DNA of 64,000 bases, taken from contig JAFGRD010000022.1 in NCBI GenBank assembly GCA_016935315.1, forward strand, positions 19,447 to 83,446, written 5' to 3'. Below are positions 36,716-45,508 of the stretch, piece after piece. Position 1 is the stretch's first letter. Each line of letters starts with the position of its first letter. This DNA comes from Pirellulales bacterium. Lineage in GTDB: Bacteria > Planctomycetota > Planctomycetia > Pirellulales > Thermoguttaceae. A model generated the notes under the pieces. The model did not search any database. It saw nothing but the letters and a program-made list of their open reading frames with translations, and had not been told where the DNA came from. The position numbers were made by a program, and so were the translations under genes.

Positions 36716-38797
36716 ATGTGTGGTATCGTTGGAGCGTTGAATCGCCGGGAGGACGCGTCGATCGACGAGACGCTCGTCCGGCGGATGCTGGCCGCCGTCC
36801 GGCATCGGGGTCCGGACGAGTTCGGCGTCTATACGTACCGCGGCGACGGCTGCACGCTTGGCCTGGGCAACGCGCGGCTGAGCATCATCGACCTTGGCGG
36901 CGGGCAACAGCCGATCGGCAACGAGGACGGGACCCGCTGGATCGTCTTCAACGGAGAAATCTACAACTATCTGGAACTCCGCGAGGAGTTGCAGGCCCAG
37001 GGGCATCGCTTCGCGACCAACTCGGATACGGAAGTTCTGTTGCACCTCTACGAGCAATACGGCCCCGATTGCCTGAACCGGCTGAACGGCCAGTTTGCCT
37101 TCGCCGTCTGGGACCAGCGGACCGAAGATCTGTTCCTTGCCCGCGATCGCGTGGGAATCCGCCCGCTGTATTACACACAGCGAGCCGGCACCCTTGTCTT
37201 CGCTTCGGAGATCAAAGCGATTCTCGCCCATCCGCAGGTTTCGGTCGAGTTCGACCCGGTCGCCCTGGACCAGATCTTCACGCATTGGAGCCCCCTCTCG
37301 CCGCGCACGGCGTTTCGCGGAGTCCAGACACTGCCGCCGGGACATTGGCTGCTGGCCAAGCCGTCTGGCGACGTCCACGTGAAGCGCTACTGGCAGCTCA
37401 CGTTTCCCGATGCCGGCAGCGAACCCGTTCGCAACGTCGAGGAGGCCGCCGGCCAATTCCGCGAGTTGCTGGTCGACGCGACGCGATTCCGACTGCGAGC
37501 CGACGTTCCCGTCGGTGCCTATCTCAGCGGCGGCTTAGACTCCTCGACGATCACGGCGTTGATCCACCACTACACGGGCAATCGCCTGGAGACCTTCTCG
37601 ATCGCCTTCACCGACGCGGCCTTCGACGAGAGCGACTTCCAGCGGCAGATGGCCCGACACCTGGGAACTCGGCACCATCTGATCACTTGCTCCCATGCCG
37701 ACATCGGTCGTGTCTTCCCCGAGATGATCTGGCACACGGAGACGCCGATCATGCGGGCATCGCCGGCGCCACTCTATTTGCTCTCGGAGCTCGTGCGGAA
37801 GCACCGCTTCAAGGTGGTGCTGACCGGCGAGGGGGCCGATGAGTTTCTGGCCGGATATAACATCTTCAAGGAAGGCAAGGTCCGGCGATTCTGGGCCCGC
37901 CAGCCCCAGTCGACCGGCCGACCGGCACTCTTGCAGAAGCTCTATCCCTACGTGGGCGATCTGCCCGGCGGCAACAGCGCCTATTGGCAGAAGTTCTTCG
38001 GCCAGCGCCTCAGCGACACGTCCAGCCCGACCTACTCGCACGACGTTCGTTGGCGCAACGCCCGCCGAACCCAGCGTCTGTTTTCGGAATCGCTGCGCCG
38101 GGCCGTGGAAACCGCCCGGCGCGAAGCTGCCTGTTGCGACGGGCCGGCGACCGAAGAACAGATCGAACTGGCACTGCCCGAGGGTTTCAGTCGCTGGAGC
38201 CCCTTGGCCCGAGCCCAGTACCTGGAAGCCACGATCTTCCTTTCGGAGTACCTGCTCTCGTCGCAGGGAGATCGCGTGGGGATGGCGCATTCGGTGGAAG
38301 GGCGATTTCCGTTTCTGGACCACCGGGTGATCGAGTTTTGCAGCTTGATGGCGCCGCGGCTGAAGCTCTGTGGGTTGAATGAGAAGCACCTCCTGAAAAA
38401 GGCCGTGCAGGACCTGTTGCCCGAGGTCGTCTGGCGCCGCCCGAAGCGACCGTACCGTGCCCCGATCCACGCCAGTTTCTTCTGCGACGGCCGACCGCTT
38501 CCGTGGGTCGCCGAAGTCCTGCGGCCGGACGCCCTGGAAGCCGCCGGGTGCTTCAACCCCCGGGCAGTGGCGATGTTGACCAAGAAGATCCAGCGTTTCG
38601 GAACGCTCAGCGAGACGGACGACATGGCCCTGGCAGGCGTTCTGTCCACGCAAATCGTCCACCAGCGTTTTGTGGCCGACTATCGTGCCGCCGCGCCTTT
38701 GAACGACTGCGACAACGTGAAAACCGTGGCCAGGAATCAGAGTGGGCCCGGAGCGTCCGTTGGCGCGCAGTCCCTGGAGTCGGGCAGTCGCACGTGA
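36716..38797 (+). CDS. Glutamine-hydrolysing asparagine-synthase-type amidotransferase
   Basis: 693 residues. N-terminal class II glutamine amidotransferase with Cys at position 2 (MCGIVGALN), GEIYNYLELREEL and the dyad around FASEIKAIL; C-terminal ATP-pyrophosphatase synthetase domain with SGGLDS at residues 271-276 and GEGADEFLAGYN. AsnB itself makes asparagine; members in exopolysaccharide or natural-product loci amidate other carboxylates. Linkage to ACP and AMP ligase favours such a specialised role (inference). Longer than E. coli AsnB (554). Gap of 96 bp from the ligase. Confidence 0.88.
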   Translation: MCGIVGALNRREDASIDETLVRRMLAAVRHRGPDEFGVYTYRGDGCTLGLGNARLSIIDLGGGQQPIGNEDGTRWIVFNGEIYNYLELREELQAQGHRFATNSDTEVLLHLYEQYGPDCLNRLNGQFAFAVWDQRTEDLFLARDRVGIRPLYYTQRAGTLVFASEIKAILAHPQVSVEFDPVALDQIFTHWSPLSPRTAFRGVQTLPPGHWLLAKPSGDVHVKRYWQLTFPDAGSEPVRNVEEAAGQFRELLVDATRFRLRADVPVGAYLSGGLDSSTITALIHHYTGNRLETFSIAFTDAAFDESDFQRQMARHLGTRHHLITCSHADIGRVFPEMIWHTETPIMRASPAPLYLLSELVRKHRFKVVLTGEGADEFLAGYNIFKEGKVRRFWARQPQSTGRPALLQKLYPYVGDLPGGNSAYWQKFFGQRLSDTSSPTYSHDVRWRNARRTQRLFSESLRRAVETARREAACCDGPATEEQIELALPEGFSRWSPLARAQYLEATIFLSEYLLSSQGDRVGMAHSVEGRFPFLDHRVIEFCSLMAPRLKLCGLNEKHLLKKAVQDLLPEVVWRRPKRPYRAPIHASFFCDGRPLPWVAEVLRPDALEAAGCFNPRAVAMLTKKIQRFGTLSETDDMALAGVLSTQIVHQRFVADYRAAAPLNDCDNVKTVARNQSGPGASVGAQSLESGSRT

Positions 38798-38838
38798 TTG
38801 TCCGTCGTTGCTTTCCATCCACGCGTGAGGAACCACAA

Positions 38839-39837
38839 ATGACCCCATTTCACCGCACCGTCCTGAAACTCGATCTGGAGGCCGAAACCAGTCGCATCGT
38901 CGAGCAGCTTCATCACGACGTCCTCAAAGTGCTCAAACGAGACGGCGGCGTGCTGGGCGTCAGCGGGGGCATCGATTCGGCCGTCGTGCTGGCCTTGGCC
39001 GTGCGGGCCCTGGGGCCGGATCGCCTCACGGTGCTGTTGTTGCCCGAGATGGAGTCCAGTCCGGAAAGCGCCCTGCTGGGGCGACAGGTTTGCCGGCAGT
39101 TCGGCGTGACGCCGAGTGTCGAAGACGTGACCGGGCCGCTGCTCGGTTTCGGCTGCTACCGGCGTCGCGACGAAGCCGTGCGGTCGGTCTTTCCAGAGTA
39201 CGACAGCACCTACAAGCTCAAAATCACCCTGCCGCCGGACTTGCTGGAAAGCGGAACGCTGAACTTTTTCAGCGTGACGATCGTCAGTCCCGAAGGCGAG
39301 GAGAAGAAGAAGCGGCTTCGCCCGGCCCAGTTTCGCCAAATCGTGGCTGCGTCGAACTTCAAGCAGCGATGCCGGGCGGCCATGCTCTACTACCATGCCG
39401 AAGTGCACAACTACGCGGTGATCGGAACGCCACCCAAGAACGAGCAGGATCTGGGGTTCTTTGTCAAGTACGGCGACAGCGCGATGGACGTCAAGCCGAT
39501 TGCCCATCTCTACAAGACCCAGGTCTACCAGTTGGCCGAGCACCTCGAGATTCCCGAGGCGATCCGCACGCGGCCGCCGACCTCCGACACCTACAGCGCC
39601 GGCAGCACGCAGGAGGAGTTCTTCTTCCGACTGCCGTTCGAAGTCCTGGACCTGCTTTGGTACGCCTGGGAGCACAAGGTGGATCCCGCCCAGGCCGCCC
39701 GCGTGTTGGAACTGGACGAGGACCAGGTGCAGCGGGCCTTCGACGACTTCGCCCGAAAGAGACAGACTACCGAGTTTCTACGCACTCCGCCGTTGGGGCA
39801 AAGGGACTTGCAGACCGTCGGCGAGCACTTGCCGTGA
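38839..39837 (+). CDS. NAD-synthase-like ATP-pyrophosphatase
   Basis: 332 residues. SGGIDS (residues 42-47) marks the N-type ATP pyrophosphatase fold, and EQDLGFFVKYGDSAMDVKPIAHLYKTQV is the NadE-specific block. Compared with ammonia-dependent NadE (~275), it has an extra ~60-residue region (about 105-165, TYKLKITLPPDLL, EEKKKRLR) and altered active-site context (GTPPKNEQDL for GTGNKSE). It lacks the nitrilase-type glutaminase domain. It may be ordinary NadE or a relative that uses another adenylated acid; the cassette context hints at the second. GAGG ribosome site is in place 38826. Confidence 0.78.
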   Translation: MTPFHRTVLKLDLEAETSRIVEQLHHDVLKVLKRDGGVLGVSGGIDSAVVLALAVRALGPDRLTVLLLPEMESSPESALLGRQVCRQFGVTPSVEDVTGPLLGFGCYRRRDEAVRSVFPEYDSTYKLKITLPPDLLESGTLNFFSVTIVSPEGEEKKKRLRPAQFRQIVAASNFKQRCRAAMLYYHAEVHNYAVIGTPPKNEQDLGFFVKYGDSAMDVKPIAHLYKTQVYQLAEHLEIPEAIRTRPPTSDTYSAGSTQEEFFFRLPFEVLDLLWYAWEHKVDPAQAARVLELDEDQVQRAFDDFARKRQTTEFLRTPPLGQRDLQTVGEHLP

Positions 39838-39872
39838 CCTGAGGTGCCGGCGTGCATGCGTCGCGTGGAGAC

Positions 39873-40316
39873 TCACTGCGGCTCCAGCAGGGCGAATCCG
39901 CTGGCAGGGTCGGGAAGCCGCCTGGCCTGGGCTCCGACAATCTCGTAGAGGATCACCTCGCCGACCAACCAGGTGCGCACCCCCGGCCGCAGGCAACCGG
40001 TTAAGGTGTTGCCGGAGCGTCCCAAGGCGGCGTGCATGTGCAGGACCGGCTGGCCGGAGGCGTCGGGAGCCAACACGCCCACGCCGACAACTTCGTGCGC
40101 TCCGTCGACGGGCAGCAGCATCGGCTCGGGCGGCATCTGGTCCGAGCGTCGCGGTCCCACTACGACCTGGCCGTCGCCAATGCCGCCGACCATGATCGCG
40201 TGGGCCACGGCGATTTCCCGTTCCGCGGCGAATCGTTCGACACACTCCGGCATCACGTCTCCATCTTCGAGCCGGATGACGAAGACGCGGCCTATCCGTC
40301 CTTCGGACGCTCTCAT
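39873..40316 (-). CDS. PPC/DUF296 domain protein
   Basis: 147 residues of the PPC (plants and prokaryotes conserved, DUF296) fold. Recognised by the N-terminal RVFVIRLEDGDVMPECVERFAAE, the loop MVGGIGDGQVVVGP, and the metal-type His pair in LHMHAALGRSGNTLTGCL. In plants the domain occurs in AT-hook nuclear proteins; bacterial single-domain members have no agreed function and lack AT hooks, as here. Its start is 13 bp from the kinase-caspase stop, so it is probably the last gene of the Tad transcript. Confidence 0.78.
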   Translation of the reverse strand: MRASEGRIGRVFVIRLEDGDVMPECVERFAAEREIAVAHAIMVGGIGDGQVVVGPRRSDQMPPEPMLLPVDGAHEVVGVGVLAPDASGQPVLHMHAALGRSGNTLTGCLRPGVRTWLVGEVILYEIVGAQARRLPDPASGFALLEPQ

Positions 40317-40329
40317 GGCCAGCTCCGCA

Positions 40330-43300
40330 TTACTGATCCAACCCTGCGAGAATCTCTTGCGTGATTTCTTCGAGCGGCAATGCTGCGTAGTGGACGATTC
40401 GCCGCCGCTCGATCTTCAACTTGGCGATGTCGGCGTCGCTCAAAGCCTGGCCGATCTTCTGATCGAAATCGTTGACCACGGCTCGTGTTTGGGCCTGCCC
40501 TTGTTGATACCACGTTTCCGCTTCGGGGCCGTGCGCTGCCACGGCGTCATCCAATTTGGTCAACGATTCCACCGGGGGACGCCATGACTCGGGCACGGCG
40601 CTGACCACGAACTCGCGCAACTGGCCGATCCAATAGAAGAGCTGTTGGTGGTGTTTCGGGTAACCAGCGGTTGCCGTTTCGGGCTTGGGAACCTTGGAGA
40701 CAAGCTCCAGCAGCTCGTTGACCGCGGCGGCGTAGGTCCGTTTCTCGAATCGTGCCCATGCCAGGCCCTGAATCGGTATCAACAACTCGGGGCGCTCGGC
40801 TTTGACGGCCTCGAACTGGGAAATGGCCTGTTCACGTTCCCGGGCCTTCAGCATCAGCAGCCCGTAGAGCAGCTTGGGCTCCAGCTCTTTCCCGGCGAGC
40901 CTCTCGGCGGTGTTGGTTTCTTCGACAACGGCCTCCACATCGATACGATCTCGCCGCAGGTGGGAAGCCAGTTTGCGAATGGCCTTCCTGGCATCCTCGC
41001 TGAGGCGCGGAGGGCGGTCGTCGGGCAGGAACAGCTCGGGGGCCTGGCTGCCGTTGAGCTTGCCGGCTGTCGCCGCGATTGTCTCGTTGAGATACGCGAA
41101 CAATTCGGTTGGTTCGAGGCGGTTGTCGCGATTCTTGTCGGCCCCGCCCGAGTAGCTCTCGGCCAACGACCAGGCAAACAGACCGTGCCCCTTCTCGTCG
41201 AAGCCGAGTCCCCGTTGGCCTTCCCGGCAGCTTGCCAGGGCGGTGATCGTTCGCAGCGGGGCCCGACCCGGCGGGACCTTCAGCGTGCGGATCATCTCAG
41301 CCGTCGAGGGCTGCCGGGCCAGGTCGGCGCCGTCTTCGGCGTGGCTGCAGTCCAGCAACAGGAGCTTCTCCCCGGCAACACATCCCTCGAACTGGTCGAC
41401 CAACCACTGCAACGGCAGACCGGAGCTGTCGATCCGCTTCAAGTCGAAATTCGTCGGCGCCAGGTACACGGCCCCGTCGTCGCCGCGGTACGCGTGGCCG
41501 GCGAAGTAGAGGATGACCTTGGCCTCGGGGCCAATCCGCCCGAGCCGATCGGGAATGCCTTGCTCCAATCGCACGAGGCTCTCGTTGGTCAGCAACAGCG
41601 CCTGGTTCGCCGGCACGCCATACCGCTTGATCAGCACGTCGCGGAGCAGCCGGGCGTCGGCTACCGGATACGAAAGCTTGCTGAGCGAGCGGTCTTCGTA
41701 GTCTTGAATGCCGATGAGGATCGCCCAGCGAGCGGGATCGGGCGGACGCCGGGCCGCGACCGTGATGGCTGCCGGAGTGCGAGCGCCGGGCGAGTCGTGA
41801 GTCACGTCGACCTTGTCGCCGTCGCGCAGCTCGTCCAACGTGACCGGCTCGCCGCCAAGCGTGATCTCGCACTCGGGCGGGACCAGGTAGGTGATGGTCT
41901 TGCCGCCGTCGTCCAGGATGACCTCGATCGCATCGGCGGCGTACTGCACCCTGCGAATCACCCCGGCCTCGCCAAGGACCCGATAGGCGTTCACGCGAAC
42001 GACGTGCGTGTCGTGACCCAACGTTACCTGATCGCCCGGCCGCAAATCGCTCGGCTTGAGAATCCGCTCGTCGAGGAAACGCCGGTCGTTGATCGTCACT
42101 TCGCACTCGGGTCCCACCGGAAACACGCGTGTTTGCGATTCGTCGCCGTCGACGGCCACGGTCAACCGCCGGGCGGACGCGTCGAGATCGCGCAGGATGC
42201 CCTCGGTGTCTACCACGCGTCGGGCGCTGAGCTTCGTGGCCTTGCGTCCCATCTCCGTTGCCACGTGAGCCACGTCCACGTGGTCGTCCATCTGCAAGTC
42301 GGCGAGCCGGACGGGGTGCCCGTCGATTTCCTCGCTTCCGTTGAAGGCGATCTTCAAATCGCCGGGCACCGAAACGAGCAAGTCCTTGCCCTTCTGGTCG
42401 CCTTCCTCGATCGTCAGCACGAACTGCCCTTCGTCAGCCTCGACCATCTTGACCCGCCCGGCGTCGAGATCGGGGCGGGTCGCGTAGATATGGGTGACGC
42501 GCTGGCCGGCTTCGTCCAGGACGATCTTCACTTCGTCGCCGGGTTCGAGATGTCTGGCGGATTGCTCGACGTCGTTGACGAACACCTCGGCTCCCGTCAA
42601 CGAGACCTCTTTCACGTGATCGTCCTCGCCGGTTCGGAACTCCAGGGTCCGCCGGCCGGTGTCGACATGGGTAATCACGCCGCGGATCGGTTCGCGGGGT
42701 CCCGCCGGCCCTCGTTCACCCCCGGAAGGCAACAGGATGGCAATGCACAGCATCAGGGAAAACGCCATGGTGAGAATGGCCACGAACCGCAGCCGTTGTT
42801 TGCGTTTGGCGGCGGCCTCTCTGGCTGCCAGCAGCTCGGGGTCTTCCTCCGGCGGCTGATCGATCGCCAGGGAGTCGGTCTTCAGGTCCCGCAGCACCTC
42901 CGGGGCCGACTGGTACCGGCGGGCCTGGTCCTTGACGATCAACTTCTGAACCACGCGGGCCAGCTCTTCCGGGACGCCTTCGAGGACACGTTCGATTTCG
43001 GGCAGCTTGCGGTCGGGCGCCGCGTGCCACATCATCCAAGCGATTTGCCGGTCGCGCCCGAACGTGCTGAGGCCGGGAAACAGCGACTCGAACTGTGCCC
43101 CGCACATCAACTCGTAGGCCGAGAAGCCCAGCGAATAGAGGTCGCTGGCCGGGCCGACCGCGCCGAACTGGTTGGAAACCAGCTCGGGGGCCATGTACTT
43201 CGTCGTGCCCTTCAGCAAGCTCCCTTCCTCGCTGCTGGCACGGCGGGCCAGCCCGAAATCTCCCAACACCACCCGATTGCGTGCGTCGACCAGAATATTG

Positions 43301-43692
43301 GCCGGCTTCACGTCGCCGTGAATCACGCCGTTGACGTGCAGGAACTGCAGCCCGTTGAGGCATCCGGCCAACACCCTGCGCAGCAAATCGAGATCGATCG
43401 GCTCGCCCCGAGTCATGTCCTGCAGATTGCCCCGCATCAGTTCCAGAACCAGCCAGCCGCGGGAGCGGACGATATCGTAGATCGTGACGATGTTGGGGTG
43501 TTGCAGCGATGCCAGCAGTTGGGCTTCTTGCCAATAGCGTGCCAATCGCTGTTCGTCGCTGAGAAACTGTTGGTGGATCTGCTTAATGGCCACTTCCCGT
43601 CCCAGTTCGCGGTCGCGGGCGCGATAGACGGTGGCGAAGTCGCCGGTGGCTATGGTATTCACGATTTCGTAACGCGACGCGCTGGCCATCAT
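40330..43692 (-). CDS. Ser/Thr protein kinase - TM - beta repeats - caspase-like protein
   Basis: 1120 residues. Kinase domain 8-270: ATP-loop TIATGDFATVY, Lys37, HGDVKPAN at 125 (HGD for HRD, so a non-RD kinase), DFG 145, APE 168. One TM helix 302-322. Four similar ~75-residue beta repeats 334-650 (RGVITHVDTGRRTLEF, GILRDLDASARRLTV, GVIRRVQYAADAIEV and one between). Caspase/C14 domain about 655-870 with catalytic His733 (YFAGHAYR) and Cys782 (LLLDCSHAED), plus an EF-hand-like loop DKNRDNRLEPTE at 852-863. A C-terminal helical TPR-like region ends it. The caspase half is predicted outside the cytoplasm. AAGGAG favours the second Met (43689). Confidence 0.9.
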   Translation of the reverse strand: MMASASRYEIVNTIATGDFATVYRARDRELGREVAIKQIHQQFLSDEQRLARYWQEAQLLASLQHPNIVTIYDIVRSRGWLVLELMRGNLQDMTRGEPIDLDLLRRVLAGCLNGLQFLHVNGVIHGDVKPANILVDARNRVVLGDFGLARRASSEEGSLLKGTTKYMAPELVSNQFGAVGPASDLYSLGFSAYELMCGAQFESLFPGLSTFGRDRQIAWMMWHAAPDRKLPEIERVLEGVPEELARVVQKLIVKDQARRYQSAPEVLRDLKTDSLAIDQPPEEDPELLAAREAAAKRKQRLRFVAILTMAFSLMLCIAILLPSGGERGPAGPREPIRGVITHVDTGRRTLEFRTGEDDHVKEVSLTGAEVFVNDVEQSARHLEPGDEVKIVLDEAGQRVTHIYATRPDLDAGRVKMVEADEGQFVLTIEEGDQKGKDLLVSVPGDLKIAFNGSEEIDGHPVRLADLQMDDHVDVAHVATEMGRKATKLSARRVVDTEGILRDLDASARRLTVAVDGDESQTRVFPVGPECEVTINDRRFLDERILKPSDLRPGDQVTLGHDTHVVRVNAYRVLGEAGVIRRVQYAADAIEVILDDGGKTITYLVPPECEITLGGEPVTLDELRDGDKVDVTHDSPGARTPAAITVAARRPPDPARWAILIGIQDYEDRSLSKLSYPVADARLLRDVLIKRYGVPANQALLLTNESLVRLEQGIPDRLGRIGPEAKVILYFAGHAYRGDDGAVYLAPTNFDLKRIDSSGLPLQWLVDQFEGCVAGEKLLLLDCSHAEDGADLARQPSTAEMIRTLKVPPGRAPLRTITALASCREGQRGLGFDEKGHGLFAWSLAESYSGGADKNRDNRLEPTELFAYLNETIAATAGKLNGSQAPELFLPDDRPPRLSEDARKAIRKLASHLRRDRIDVEAVVEETNTAERLAGKELEPKLLYGLLMLKAREREQAISQFEAVKAERPELLIPIQGLAWARFEKRTYAAAVNELLELVSKVPKPETATAGYPKHHQQLFYWIGQLREFVVSAVPESWRPPVESLTKLDDAVAAHGPEAETWYQQGQAQTRAVVNDFDQKIGQALSDADIAKLKIERRRIVHYAALPLEEITQEILAGLDQ

Positions 43693-43716
43693 GGCTCCTT
43701 GTGGGGCGGTGATTGG

Positions 43717-44544
43717 CTATCGACTGCCCAGTAGAATGGAGATCTGCTCCTCGAGAACCTTATCTCGCGAGCGACTACCGGTCAGCCCCCTGCCGGAGCT
43801 CGGCCGTTCCGCCCGCAACAGATCGAGCACCTTCCGGTACAATTCCTGTTCACTCGTATGATCACCGCGCAGGTACGCCCGCTGGGCCTCGCGAAGGTAC
43901 CGTTGATACGGCTGCAGCGGCTCGTCCGAATCGAGGTTGGCGAAATACTCTCTCGCAATCGATGCACGGACCTCCTCCTGCGCGGTCGTGCTGAGCCTAC
44001 CCTTGGGTTCGACGTCGTACAAGACCAGCAACACCGAAAGGACGATACTGACGGAAATCGCACCGAAGAGCACCAGGGGGTTGACCGTCGTGCTCTCGGC
44101 CTGTGGTTTCTTCTTCTGCTCACCCTCCTGCAACTGCAACCCGGGAAGCTGCCCGCCCTCGGCAATCGTGAGCGGCGACTGGGCAACGTCGGTGGAAATG
44201 AAGCGAGCCACCTTGCGGCCCGAACCGGAGGCCGGCGGCGCCGGGCCCAGCGATGTTGGCGGTGACGGCGCTGGTGGCGGCGCCGGGCGCGACGAGGTTG
44301 TTGGTGACGGCGCTGTTGGTGACGGCGCTGTTGATGACGGCGCTGGCGGCGGTGAGGCGGAGGAGGACGAGGAGGTGGCTCCCGATGTAGGCGCCGCCGG
44401 GATATCTCCTGACGAATCGCCCGACGCACTCTCGGGTACCCGAAACCGGCCTTGGCACTGCGGACAATTCACGTAGCTGCCGGACTTCTTGCTGGGCACC
44501 GACAGCGGCTGTTTACATCGGGGGCAGTCGAGCTTGAAGGCCAT
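43717..44544 (-). CDS. Zinc-ribbon protein with Pro/Ser/Ala linker and TM helix
   Basis: 275 residues. N-terminal zinc ribbon CPRCKQPLSVPSKKSGSYVNC-PQC, then a low-complexity stretch about 40-110 of S/A/P/T (PPPAPSSTAPSPTAPSP, PTTSSRP), then a TM segment near residues 155-178 (NPLVLFGAISVSIVLSVLLVLYD) and a short helical C-terminal domain. Lies between tadC and the kinase-caspase gene with 18- and 24-bp gaps, so part of the operon. Probably a membrane-linked accessory or substrate of the kinase; that is inference. Confidence 0.7.
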   Translation of the reverse strand: MAFKLDCPRCKQPLSVPSKKSGSYVNCPQCQGRFRVPESASGDSSGDIPAAPTSGATSSSSSASPPPAPSSTAPSPTAPSPTTSSRPAPPPAPSPPTSLGPAPPASGSGRKVARFISTDVAQSPLTIAEGGQLPGLQLQEGEQKKKPQAESTTVNPLVLFGAISVSIVLSVLLVLYDVEPKGRLSTTAQEEVRASIAREYFANLDSDEPLQPYQRYLREAQRAYLRGDHTSEQELYRKVLDLLRAERPSSGRGLTGSRSRDKVLEEQISILLGSR

Positions 44545-44562
44545 GATACGTGTACCGCAATC

Positions 44563-45504
44563 CTACATCGACAGACCGAATTTCAAGTAGTTGAGCATGA
44601 ACGGACCGATAATGATCAACACGGTGGCCGCCATAACCAGGACTCCGGGCAGGAGCATGTGGACGCCGGCCTCGCCGGCGATGGTTTCGGCCCGCTGCGT
44701 CCGCTTGATCCGCAGCACGTCGGCTTGGGTGCGGAAGATTTGGGCCAGCGGCGTTCCCAGTTTCTCGCCTTGGAGGATTGAGCCGATGATACTGGTGATT
44801 TCGTCGTCGGCCAGCCGGTCGCGCATCGCCTGAAACGCCTCGACCCGCGTCTTGCCCATATGGATATCGGCCGACACCCGCCCGAATTCTTCCGCAACCG
44901 GGTGTCCCTCGAATTCTTCGACGGCCTGGTGCATTGCCCCGAGGAACGTCGAGCCGGCCTCCATCAGGAGGGTCAGTAGATCCAGCAGGAAGGGCATTCG
45001 GCGCTTGATCAAGCGGAGCCGATACGCGGCCCGGGCAGCCAGGCGGTGGCGCAGAATCCAGGCCGAAAACGCCACGGTCAGGGCGGCCAACAGGAGCCCC
45101 ACCGAGCCGAACCAGCCGAAAAACAGATAGACGTAAAGCGGCATCAGGCACAAGGCGATCAGCTCGGCCCGCGCAAGGTACTCCTCGGGAAGCCAGAACC
45201 GCGGCAGCCCGGCAGCCTGGATCTCGCGCTGGATTTCGGGCAGACTCTCGCGAAAGATGGTCCGGTTGAAGCGGGCGAACAACTGGATCACGGGCTGAAA
45301 TACGCGGTACAACACGTCCAGCCGACGCAACTCGTTGATCCGGCTGACGTCGTAGCGCCACTCCGCCCCCTGCTGCAAATCGTCGGTCTGCAACACCCGG
45401 ATCACCCAGTAAACCAGAACCGCAACCGCCACTCCCAGCACGGCGCAGGCGGCCATCTGGAGACCGAATCCTTCGGAGGCCGCGGCAAAAAGTGCAAACG
45501 TCAT
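44563..45504 (-). CDS. tadC: Tad inner-membrane protein TadC (T2SS F family)
   Basis: 313-residue polytopic protein of the GspF/TadC family. Hydrophobic helices at the N-terminus (MAACAVLGVAVAVLVYWVI), middle (ALCLMPLYVYLFFGWFGSVGLLLAALTVAF) and C-terminus (GVLVMAATVLIIIGPFMLNYL), and a cytosolic loop with MPFLLDLLTLLMEAGSTFLGAM and the RTQADVLR motif. With TadB it forms the inner-membrane platform for Tad pilus assembly or secretion. Four bases separate its start from the stop of tadB. Confidence 0.9.
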   Translation of the reverse strand: MTFALFAAASEGFGLQMAACAVLGVAVAVLVYWVIRVLQTDDLQQGAEWRYDVSRINELRRLDVLYRVFQPVIQLFARFNRTIFRESLPEIQREIQAAGLPRFWLPEEYLARAELIALCLMPLYVYLFFGWFGSVGLLLAALTVAFSAWILRHRLAARAAYRLRLIKRRMPFLLDLLTLLMEAGSTFLGAMHQAVEEFEGHPVAEEFGRVSADIHMGKTRVEAFQAMRDRLADDEITSIIGSILQGEKLGTPLAQIFRTQADVLRIKRTQRAETIAGEAGVHMLLPGVLVMAATVLIIIGPFMLNYLKFGLSM

Positions 45505-45508
45505 GGTG

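Noticed and set aside
40645..43734. A 1029-residue open frame on the + strand opposite the kinase-caspase gene
   Set aside because: It is the shadow of a strongly biased GC-rich gene: the composition is unlike any domain and the minus-strand frame has complete kinase and caspase motifs. The same applies to large antisense frames opposite the heparinase and HzsA-related genes (58684-61224, 31213-33126).
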